Of a stretch of DNA of 23,734 nt, positions 1 through 6,317 are shown piece by piece (positions within the stretch are counted from its first letter, which is position 1; every line of letters starts with the position of its first letter). Source of the stretch: Synergistaceae bacterium UBA5560 (GTDB lineage Bacteria; Synergistota; Synergistia; Synergistales; Aminiphilaceae); the NCBI GenBank assembly GCA_002425685.1, contig DIMS01000033.1, positions 49,463 through 73,196 of the forward strand, written 5' to 3'. A program made the translations under genes and the position numbers. Under the pieces are notes generated by a model. That model was not told the DNA's origin and did not search any database. It was given only the letters and a program-made list of their open reading frames with translations.

Positions 1-1037
1 TCAACGCCTCGTACATGAACGACGAGATGAAAGCGTTCTCCAAGGATGCCGAGCGGCAGGGGCTGACCTTCCTCACCGAGATGGGATGCGATCCGGGCAT
101 CGACCACATGACGGCGGTGCGGACCATCCGGGAAGTGGAAAAGCGGGGCGGTTTCGTGAAGTCCTTCAGCTCCTGGTGCGGTGCACTCCCCTCCCTGGAG
201 GCGAACACCAACCCCTGGGGCTACAAGCTCTCCTGGTCGCCCGGGGACCTTCTCTACGCCTGCGTGCGCCCATCGCGGTACCTCCGGAACGGAAAAGAAG
301 TCCTCGTCCCCGTGGAGGAAGTCTTCCAGCGTTCTACCCTCAAGGAAATCGAGGGGGTGGGCTGGTTCGAGGAGTACGCCAACGCAAATTCCCTTCCCTA
401 CTCCGAACTGTACGGCATCCCGAACACCCCCGACATCTACCGGGCGACACTGCGTTTCCCCGGCTGGTGCGAGACCGTTCGGGCCATGCAGATGCTCGAC
501 CTTTTCGACACCGAACCCCGCCCGCTCGCGGGAAAAACGCTGCGCCAATTCACCGCCGGACTTTTCGGTGCCGATGAAAAAAGCGACCTCACCCAAGCCC
601 TGGCGGCTTTTCTCGGCATGCCCGCCTTCGCAATGCCTCTCAAGCGCCTGGAATGGCTCGGCCTCTTCAGTGACGAACTCCTCTCCGAGAAAATCCGGTG
701 CAACCGGGATGTGGTCTTCGATCTCTTCTCCCGAAAGCTCGGCTTCGACAAGAATGAACGGGACCTGCTCATCATGCGTCACGAATACGAGGTGGTCTTC
801 GGAGCGGAGACGCGACGCATCCTCTCCACGCTCGTCCATCACGGAGAGGCGGGCGGCGACAGTGCCATCGCCGTCACCACGGGACTTCCTCCCGCAATCG
901 GCGCGGACCTCATTCTGAAGGGCACGATCACCCTGCGTGGCGTTGTCGCCCCCATGTATCCACAGATCTACGAACCGACGCTGGCGGAACTGGAACGCAA
1001 CGGCGTTGTCTTCGAAGAGAAGGAAATGCCTCTGTAG
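1..1037 (+). CDS. Saccharopine dehydrogenase family protein, C-terminal part (cut by window edge)
   Basis: The reading frame is open to the left edge: codons from position 3 read NASY directly before the Met at 15, so the true start lies outside the window. What is visible is the C-terminal catalytic and dimerisation part of a LYS9/LYSN-type saccharopine reductase. It has a DPGIDHM motif, then a Cys-Gly-x-Leu-Pro segment, then NPWGYKLSWSP, which is the substrate-domain signature of this family. Members reversibly interconvert saccharopine with glutamate and 2-aminoadipate semialdehyde using NAD(P), in lysine breakdown or the aminoadipate route. The N-terminal Rossmann domain is not in the window. 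Direction and substrate cannot be decided here; other family members act on related opines or on carboxynorspermidine, but the SWSP segment favours a true saccharopine enzyme. The next gene, an amino-acid binding protein, is co-oriented after about 177 bases. Confidence 0.85.
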   Translation, partial: NASYMNDEMKAFSKDAERQGLTFLTEMGCDPGIDHMTAVRTIREVEKRGGFVKSFSSWCGALPSLEANTNPWGYKLSWSPGDLLYACVRPSRYLRNGKEVLVPVEEVFQRSTLKEIEGVGWFEEYANANSLPYSELYGIPNTPDIYRATLRFPGWCETVRAMQMLDLFDTEPRPLAGKTLRQFTAGLFGADEKSDLTQALAAFLGMPAFAMPLKRLEWLGLFSDELLSEKIRCNRDVVFDLFSRKLGFDKNERDLLIMRHEYEVVFGAETRRILSTLVHHGEAGGDSAIAVTTGLPPAIGADLILKGTITLRGVVAPMYPQIYEPTLAELERNGVVFEEKEMPL

Positions 1038-1214
1038 CGGTAGGGAGACATCCCTGATCGTGCGGGAAACGAGGAGGTGGGACGGTCGGGAGGGTGATGC
1101 GAAGCACCGGCGCTCGGAAAAAGTCGGGACGGCGGCACCGAGGTCTCCGGAAGGGATTGGAGGCCGAAGCGCTCCGATGAGTCGGAAGAGATGAAGAAGG
1201 GGAGGGGTAACGGG

Positions 1215-2363
1215 ATGAAGAAGGTGCTGCTTGTTTTGTGCGCTCTTGTACTCCTGGTCGGAACCGTGGCCGAAGGAGCCGAACCCATCAAAATCGGCTG
1301 CCTAGTTCAGCTCACGGGATCCGGCGCAACCTGGGGAGAGCACCATCGAGACATGTCCATCATCGCCGTGGAAGAGATCAACGCCGCGGGAGGCCTTCTG
1401 GGACGCCCCGTCGAACTGGTGGTCTACGACTTCCGCGGTCGCCAGGAAGATGCGGTGAACGCCGCACGACGTCTGATCCTCGAGGACAAAGTCCAGGTCA
1501 TCGCGGGAACCAACTTCAGCGGCTGCCAGATCGCCATCGTTCCCATCAGCGAACAGCAGAAGGTCCCCATCGTCTCCTTCTCCGCCACGAACCCGGCGGT
1601 CACCGTGGATCCCCAGACCGGTCAGGTGCGCCCCTACTCGTTCCGGGTCTGCTTCACCGATCCCTACCAGGGAAAGGCCATCGCGGAATTTCTCGGCACC
1701 AAGCTGAACCTCAAGACCGCCGCAATTTTCCACGACGTGGGCAGCGACTACTCGGAAGGCATGAAGCAGTTCTTCGAGGACCACTTCCCCAAGGTGGGCG
1801 GCAAGGTGGTCGGCACCTACGGCTACCGCGACGGTGACGTGGACTTCCGGGCCCAGATCACCCAGGCGAAGGCGACCGGTGCGGAAGCGGTCTTCCTGCC
1901 CGGCATGTACAAGGAAATGGCCCTCATCATCAAACAGGCAGCGGAGATGGACTGGAAACCCGTGTTCATCGGCGGCGACGGCTACAGCCCGGCCATGACG
2001 GAGATCGCCGGAGACGCCATGAACGGGACTTACTGGCTCACCCACATCGCCACGGATGATCCGGACGTGCAGCCCCTCGTCAAGAAATACGAAGAGCGCT
2101 TCAACAAGAAGCCCGTGGAGATCGTGAGCTGCACCCTCGCCTACGACACCATCATGTGGATCGCCGATGCCGTCAAACGGGCCGGTGAGTACGACGGAGC
2201 GAAGATCCGGGACGCCCTGGCGAACACGCAGGGACTGCAGCTCCCGGACTTCGTCCTCACGGTGGATCCCGCCACGAACACGCCCCACAACAAACCCACG
2301 GCAATCCTGGTCTTCGAGGGCAGCGTGGAAAAACTGTACCAGAAGGTGATTCCTCAGGATTAA
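1215..2363 (+). CDS. LivJ-type branched-chain amino-acid ABC substrate-binding protein (orphan)
   Basis: Periplasmic binding protein of the leucine/isoleucine/valine (family 1, type I fold) class, about 382 residues, the usual size. A signal peptide (Lys-Lys, then a Leu/Val-rich core, cleavage probably after VAEGA near residue 22) precedes a mature start PIKIGCLVQLTGSGA, typical of LivJ-like proteins. The later AVEEINAAGG, the SFSATNP segment and the YAYD-like AYDTIM region also fit. The in-frame ATG at 1191 would add eight charged residues; 1215 is preferred because GGAGGGG (1201-1207) lies seven bases upstream and the signal peptide then starts correctly. No permease or ATPase of the Liv type follows, so it either uses a permease encoded elsewhere or works as a receptor. 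Ligand class is inferred only. It is followed by a long hairpin at 2381-2438. Confidence 0.88.
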   Translation: MKKVLLVLCALVLLVGTVAEGAEPIKIGCLVQLTGSGATWGEHHRDMSIIAVEEINAAGGLLGRPVELVVYDFRGRQEDAVNAARRLILEDKVQVIAGTNFSGCQIAIVPISEQQKVPIVSFSATNPAVTVDPQTGQVRPYSFRVCFTDPYQGKAIAEFLGTKLNLKTAAIFHDVGSDYSEGMKQFFEDHFPKVGGKVVGTYGYRDGDVDFRAQITQAKATGAEAVFLPGMYKEMALIIKQAAEMDWKPVFIGGDGYSPAMTEIAGDAMNGTYWLTHIATDDPDVQPLVKKYEERFNKKPVEIVSCTLAYDTIMWIADAVKRAGEYDGAKIRDALANTQGLQLPDFVLTVDPATNTPHNKPTAILVFEGSVEKLYQKVIPQD

Positions 2364-2380
2364 ATATCTTCATCCCGCCT

Positions 2381-2438
2381 CCTGCGGAAGAGCGAGTCAA
2401 AGCCCGCGTCCACGCCCTCCGGCTCGCTCTTCCGCAGG
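2381..2438 (+). terminator. Long perfect hairpin after the LivJ-like gene
   Basis: A 16-base arm (2381-2396, beginning CCTGCGGAAG) is perfectly complementary to 2423-2438, separated by a 26-base loop. It begins 17 bases after the stop codon of the binding-protein gene. The bases after the right arm (GGACTCG) are not U-rich, so it is not a textbook intrinsic terminator. It could end transcription, stabilise the abundant upstream mRNA 3' end, or attenuate the hydrolase gene that starts 65 bases later. Confidence 0.55.
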
Positions 2439-2503
2439 GGACTCGTCCGAAGAAGAACCGGCCACCCCAGAGGTCGGCCACAAACCGCGAGAGGAGGATT
2501 TCC

Positions 2504-3421
2504 GTGACCGAGTGCAGCAGCGAGACAACCCAAAACCAGGACGTGGTCAGATCCAAGGGGTGGGAGAGCGCTCTTCCCAGGGCTGCCTACCGCAACCTGG
2601 AAAGAGTGACCACCGGCATACCCTGGTTCGAGGTCTACCGTACTCCCGGAAATGTGTTCGCCATCTACGAGGACGGCCAGTTCGAGGAAACCCTGAGCTA
2701 TCTCGTCCCCGGCGAAGAACGGGCGGTCCTCATCGATACGGGGGACGGCATCGGAAACATCCGCACCCTCGCGGAGGAACTCACGTCCCTCCCCGTCTCG
2801 GTGGTGAACACCCACCACCACATCGACCACGTCGCCCAGAACTACCTTTTCGACGACGTGGCTCTCTTCGACGATCCTCTCGGTCTGGCGAGAAAAGCCG
2901 CCGCAGAGGGCTTTTCTCACGAGGAGGCTCTGGATCTCATCGCTCCCGGCAACGTGTGGAAACCCTATCCCGAAGGGTTCGATCCCGCGACGTACCATAT
3001 GCCGCCTTTTTCGGTCACGCGCTGGCTCAAGGATGGAGACACCATCGACCTGGGCAACCGCGTCCTGGAGGTCATCTGGACTCCCGGGCACTCGCCGGAC
3101 TCCGTCTCCCTCCTCGACCGGAAGGCCCGCCTGCTCTGGGTGGGTGATCTCTTCTACACCGGATCGGTCTACACCTTTCTTCCCGGTGGCGATTTCGACC
3201 AGTTTCTCGCAAGCTACCGAAAACTTATCGACCTCTTCCCTCTCTACGACAAGATCATGCCGAGCCACAACGAACCCTGGCTGGACAAGGAGATCCTCAA
3301 AGACGTTCTCGCCGCCGCGGAAGGAATCCGGAAGGGGCAAACTCCCTTCACGGTCGGCAAGGGAGGTATGCGGAAGTACGATTTCGGGCGCTTCGCCCTC
3401 ATCCTCGGCCCCGATCAGTGA
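2504..3421 (+). CDS. Metallo-beta-lactamase-fold hydrolase
   Basis: A 305-residue protein with the full metal-binding set of the MBL superfamily. HxHxDH is at residues 104-109 (HHHIDH), the second-shell His in TPGHSPDS is His196, the bridging Asp in GDLFYTG is Asp215, and the final His in PSHNEPW is His255. These residues predict a binuclear zinc (or iron) hydrolase. No signal peptide is seen, so it is probably cytoplasmic. The start is a GTG with GAGGAGG (2491-2497) six bases upstream. Substrate cannot be told: the superfamily includes glyoxalase II, lactonases, thioesterases and many uncharacterised enzymes, and this one has no added lactamase, RNase or rubredoxin-like domain. It lies between an orphan amino-acid binding protein and an amino-acid ABC operon, but hairpins on both sides suggest its own transcription unit. 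Confidence 0.9.
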   Translation: MTECSSETTQNQDVVRSKGWESALPRAAYRNLERVTTGIPWFEVYRTPGNVFAIYEDGQFEETLSYLVPGEERAVLIDTGDGIGNIRTLAEELTSLPVSVVNTHHHIDHVAQNYLFDDVALFDDPLGLARKAAAEGFSHEEALDLIAPGNVWKPYPEGFDPATYHMPPFSVTRWLKDGDTIDLGNRVLEVIWTPGHSPDSVSLLDRKARLLWVGDLFYTGSVYTFLPGGDFDQFLASYRKLIDLFPLYDKIMPSHNEPWLDKEILKDVLAAAEGIRKGQTPFTVGKGGMRKYDFGRFALILGPDQ

Positions 3422-3469
3422 CGATGAGCGCGGCATCTCTCCGGCACACTCGCTCGGAAGGAAAACCGA

Positions 3470-3502
3470 CGCGTTTCTGAAGAAAGTCTTCGGAAATCCG
3501 CG
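3470..3502 (+). terminator. Hairpin after the MBL hydrolase gene
   Basis: TTTCTGAAGA (3474-3483) pairs with TCTTCGGAAA (3487-3496) with one G-U pair and a three-base loop. The CGCG at 3470-3473 can pair with CGCG at 3499-3502 across a two-base bulge. It lies 49 bases after the hydrolase stop. The following bases are A-rich rather than T-rich, so a classical terminator on the + strand is not certain. Confidence 0.45.
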
Positions 3503-3553
3503 AAAAACCACCAGGAAGCGGAAAACCTCACTTTCTCCGAAAAAAGGGACTCT

Positions 3554-3582
3554 TGTTTCCTTTTGGATCGCCTGATAAAATT
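3554..3582 (+). promoter_or_regulatory. Candidate sigma70-type promoter for the amino-acid ABC genes
   Basis: TTGTTT (3554-3559) and TAAAAT (3577-3582) are separated by 17 bases. The -10 matches the consensus at 5 of 6 positions and the -35 at 3 of 6. It lies in the 274-base gap between the MBL gene and the binding-protein gene and would give a leader of about 105 bases. Confidence 0.4.
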
Positions 3583-3695
3583 CCGTTCCATAACGGGAGC
3601 GCCACTCGGGCGTTCTCCATCCCGCCGAACCGCTTTCGGCCGGATGGAGAAACACGGAACGAAACGGTGCTTTCCATCATCGGGAGGTGTGTGTA

Positions 3696-4505
3696 ATGAA
3701 GAAATTCGCGCTGCTCTGCCTCTTCCTGTTCCTGGCGGTGATCCTCGCCGCATCCGCCGCGTTCGCCGCGGACACTCCGTCCACGCTGGACAAGATCCTT
3801 GCGGCAAAGAAAATCGTCATCGGTACCGCGCCGGGATACCTTCCCTTCGAGATGAAGGACAAGAAGGGGAACTTCATCGGCTACGACATCGATCTGGGCA
3901 ACGCCGTGGCAAAGGCGCTGAAAGTGGACGTGGAGTTCAAGCAGTTCGAGTTCTCCGGGCTCATTCCCGCTCTGCAGACGGGCGAGATCGACATTCTCAT
4001 CGCCGGAATGACCATCCGGGGCGACCGCGCCCTTGCCGTGAGCTTCCCCAACCCCTATTACTCCACGGGACAGGTACTCATGGTCCCCGCAAAGGATACG
4101 GAAACCAAGATCTGGAGCGACCTGGACAAGAAGGGCAACAAGATCGCCGTCTCCCAGGGAACCACGGGAGCGCTTCTGGCAAAACAGATCTACAAGGAAG
4201 CCACGGTGCTCGACTTCCCCACCTTCCCCGAGGCATCGGCAGCCCTGGTCCAGGGAGAGGCGGACGGAATCGTCTACGACGAACCGGGAATCCGCATGTA
4301 CGAGATCATGCACAAGGAAGGTGTGCGCGGCATCTACGACCTCATCAGCAGCGAGAATCTCGGCATGGCGGTCCGCCTGAACGATTTCGCCTTCATTCAG
4401 TGGTTGAATTCCTTCCTCTTCCACTATCTGGGAAGCCCCCAGGAACTGGAATCCCAGGAGAAATGGTTCAATTCCACCGAATGGATGCAGGAGATGGCTC
4501 AGTAG
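3696..4505 (+). CDS. Polar amino-acid ABC transporter substrate-binding protein (family 3)
   Basis: A 269-residue periplasmic binding protein of the GlnH/HisJ/ArtJ class. The signal peptide (MKKFALLCLF... ending ASAAFA, cleavage near residue 25) is followed by the SBP_bac_3 fold. Recognisable elements are KIVIGTAPGYLPFE, GNFIGYDIDLGNAVAKAL, SGLIPALQTGEIDILIAGM with the RxxRA-type ligand region just after it (TIRGDRALAVSFPNPYY), and a hinge-proximal VSQGTTGA. The ATG at 3696 has GGGAGG (3682-3687) eight bases upstream; the in-frame GTG at 3687 overlaps this site and is less likely. It heads a three-gene importer set with the permease and ATPase downstream. A strong hairpin directly after it may raise its level relative to the other two. 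The exact amino acid bound cannot be assigned from sequence. Confidence 0.92.
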   Translation: MKKFALLCLFLFLAVILAASAAFAADTPSTLDKILAAKKIVIGTAPGYLPFEMKDKKGNFIGYDIDLGNAVAKALKVDVEFKQFEFSGLIPALQTGEIDILIAGMTIRGDRALAVSFPNPYYSTGQVLMVPAKDTETKIWSDLDKKGNKIAVSQGTTGALLAKQIYKEATVLDFPTFPEASAALVQGEADGIVYDEPGIRMYEIMHKEGVRGIYDLISSENLGMAVRLNDFAFIQWLNSFLFHYLGSPQELESQEKWFNSTEWMQEMAQ

Positions 4506-4557
4506 AGACACCCATCGCACGCCCTTCTGCCCGCGTTTCTCGTCGGGAAAGAACCTT

Positions 4558-4590
4558 CCGGAGGAGGAAGAACCGCTTCCTCCTCCGGAG
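4558..4590 (+). promoter_or_regulatory. Strong intercistronic hairpin between binding-protein and permease genes
   Basis: A 14-base arm (4558-4571, TCCGGAGGAGGAAG) is perfectly complementary to 4577-4590, with a five-base loop (AACCG). It starts 53 bases after the stop of the binding-protein gene and 131 bases before the permease start. There is no U-tract after it. Such structures between a binding protein and its permease are known elsewhere (for example malE-malF) to protect the upstream mRNA or cause partial termination, giving more binding protein than membrane parts. That role is inferred here. Confidence 0.6.
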
Positions 4591-4721
4591 CCGTCGCAGC
4601 GGGAACGAGCCCCGACGTTCTCTACGATGCCGGGAGGAACCGTTTCATCCTCGGCAACGTACACCCACGAGAGGCGATGGACATCCGCAGACACGCCGCG
4701 CATTCAAGGAGGCGATTTTTT

Positions 4722-5381
4722 GTGTACACCGCGAACTGGAGCGTCATTCCCCAGAATCTGCCCCTCTTTCTGGAAGGAGTGCGTCTCACCCTCACCATCT
4801 CGGCCCTGTCCCTCGTCCTGAGCCTTCCCATCGGAATCTTCGCCGGACTGTGCCGGGTTTCCCGAAACAGAGTCATTGCCTTTCTCTCCGCATGCTATGT
4901 GGAGTTTTTCCGCGGAGTTCCCCTGCTGGTGCTCCTCATCTGGATCTTCTTCGTCCTGGGGCGCTTTCTGCGGCTCGGCTCCTACTGGTCCGCCATCGTG
5001 GGACTGGCCATCTTCTCCGGCGCCTTCGTGGCCGAAGTGGTCCGGGCGGGCATTCAGGCCGTTCCCAAGGGACAGATGGAGGCGGCCCGGGCCTCGGGAA
5101 TGACCTACATCCAGGCCATGAAACTGGTCATTCTTCCCCAGGCGATCCGAAAAGTCCTGCCACCCCTGGCATCTCAGTTCATCATCCTCATCAAGGACTC
5201 CTCCCTCGTGTCGGTGATCTCCGTGGTGGATCTCACCCTCATCGGAAAAAATCTGGTGGCCACCACCTTCCGCTCTCTCGAGGTGTGGAGCTTCATCGCT
5301 CTGCTCTATTTCGTCATGACCTTCGGGCTTTCCAAGATCATCGCCCTTTTGGAGCGAAAATTCCGGGCGGAATGGCAATGA
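4722..5381 (+). CDS. Polar amino-acid ABC transporter permease
   Basis: Inner-membrane subunit of the His/Glu/Gln/Arg importer family, about 219 residues. It has an N-terminal amphipathic stretch, then about five membrane segments. The N-terminal GVRLTLTISALSLVLSLPIG is typical, followed by the YVEFFRGVPLLVLLIW segment near residues 59-74. The EAA loop that docks on the ATPase lies near residues 119-142 (ending ILPQAIRK). The start chosen is GTG 4722, with AAGGAGG (4706-4712) nine bases upstream; the ATG at 4677 would add an arginine-rich, non-membrane extension without a good ribosome site. Only one permease gene is present, so a homodimer is expected. Its stop overlaps an in-frame ATG of the ATPase frame (ATGA at 5378-5381), consistent with an operon. 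Confidence 0.92.
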   Translation: MYTANWSVIPQNLPLFLEGVRLTLTISALSLVLSLPIGIFAGLCRVSRNRVIAFLSACYVEFFRGVPLLVLLIWIFFVLGRFLRLGSYWSAIVGLAIFSGAFVAEVVRAGIQAVPKGQMEAARASGMTYIQAMKLVILPQAIRKVLPPLASQFIILIKDSSLVSVISVVDLTLIGKNLVATTFRSLEVWSFIALLYFVMTFGLSKIIALLERKFRAEWQ

Positions 5382-5419
5382 CCGCGCCGAAGTCATCCCC
5401 GAAAGAAGGAGTTCCTCCC

Positions 5420-6160
5420 ATGAACGACGTCATGGTCTCCATCCGCAACGTGTCCAAGCGTTTCGGCGCCCTTGAGGTGCTGAAGGACGTCTCCCTCGAC
5501 ATCCCCCGCTCCCAGGTGTTCGCCTTCATCGGCCCGAGCGGCGCGGGAAAGAGCACCCTCGTGCGGACCATCAACGCTCTCGAGGGCATCCAGGCGGGGG
5601 AGATCTTCGTGGACGGCATTTCCGTCGCGGACCCCAAAACGGACATCAACGCCCTTCGGGCGAACATCGGCTTCGTGGCCCAGTCCTTCAACCTCTATCC
5701 CCACCTTCGGGTCCTGGACAACGTCACCCTCGCCCCGCTGCACGTGAAAAAGGTGTCCAAAGCAGAAGCGGAGGAGAAAGGCACGACGATCCTCGCCTCC
5801 CTGGGCCTTGCCGACAAGGTCTCCGCCTTTCCGGCCCAGTTGTCGGGCGGACAACAGCAGCGCGTCGCCATCGCCCGCGCCCTGGCCATGGAACCCAAGC
5901 TCATGCTCTTCGACGAGCCGACATCGGCGCTCGATCCCGAACTCATCAAAGAAGTGCTGGACGCCATCCGAGGCCTCGCCGAGACGGGCATCACCATGGT
6001 GGTAGTCACCCATGAGATGAACTTCGCCCGGGAAATCTGCGACCGGATCGTCTTCATGGCCAACGCACAGATCCTGGAAACGGCATCGCCCGGGGAATTC
6101 TTCTCCGCTCCGAAAACCGAGCGGGCAAGGGATTTCCTGGGAAAAATTCTCAACCGCTGA
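5420..6160 (+). CDS. Polar amino-acid ABC transporter ATPase (GlnQ/HisP type)
   Basis: A 246-residue ATPase, the normal size for GlnQ-like subunits. Walker A GPSGAGKST is at residues 38-46, the Q-loop Gln88 is in FVAQSFNLYPH, the ABC signature LSGGQQQR is at 141-148, Walker B LMLFDEPTSALD is at 161-172, and the H-loop His198 is in VVVTHEM. All catalytic residues are present. ATG 5420 is chosen because GAAGGAG (5405-5411) lies eight bases upstream and the protein then aligns with family starts. The ATG at 5378 would overlap the permease stop and add 14 residues; it is possible but less likely. It completes the importer with the two genes upstream, and a hairpin follows at 6174-6203. Confidence 0.94.
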   Translation: MNDVMVSIRNVSKRFGALEVLKDVSLDIPRSQVFAFIGPSGAGKSTLVRTINALEGIQAGEIFVDGISVADPKTDINALRANIGFVAQSFNLYPHLRVLDNVTLAPLHVKKVSKAEAEEKGTTILASLGLADKVSAFPAQLSGGQQQRVAIARALAMEPKLMLFDEPTSALDPELIKEVLDAIRGLAETGITMVVVTHEMNFAREICDRIVFMANAQILETASPGEFFSAPKTERARDFLGKILNR

Positions 6161-6173
6161 CCGCATGGAATGT

Positions 6174-6203
6174 TCCTTTCCGAGCGCCGCGGATCGGAAA
6201 GGA
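6174..6203 (+). terminator. Hairpin terminator candidate of the amino-acid ABC operon
   Basis: TCCTTTCCGA (6174-6183) and TCGGAAAGGA (6194-6203) form a perfect 10-bp stem with a ten-base loop, 14 bases after the ATPase stop. The downstream bases are pyrimidine-rich but not a pure T-run. Its position at the end of the operon supports a terminator role. Confidence 0.55.
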
Positions 6204-6317
6204 CCTTCTCCAAAATCCCCTTTCGCCCCATACCGCGGACTTCTTTCCTTCCTCTGTCTTTTCTTTCCCAAATCGTGTAGACTGCTACCGAGGCAGTATG
6301 CATCGGAGGGAACGAAG

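Noticed and set aside
1038..1214. Possible riboswitch or terminator between the saccharopine-family gene and the LivJ-like gene
   Set aside because: Only short, imperfect stems were found; no lysine-riboswitch-like architecture could be recognised.
1302..2288. Open frame of 328 codons on - opposite the LivJ-like gene
   Set aside because: Antisense shadow in high-GC DNA; no ribosome site or recognisable domain, and the + strand gene is clear.
2360..4703. Overlapping long open frames on - opposite the MBL and binding-protein genes
   Set aside because: Products are low-complexity antisense shadows of well-supported + strand genes.
3563..5377. Long open frame on + running into the ATPase frame
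   Set aside because: It crosses the binding-protein and permease genes in another frame, gives an Arg/Pro/Gly-rich product with no domain, and only the part from 5420 is the real ATPase.
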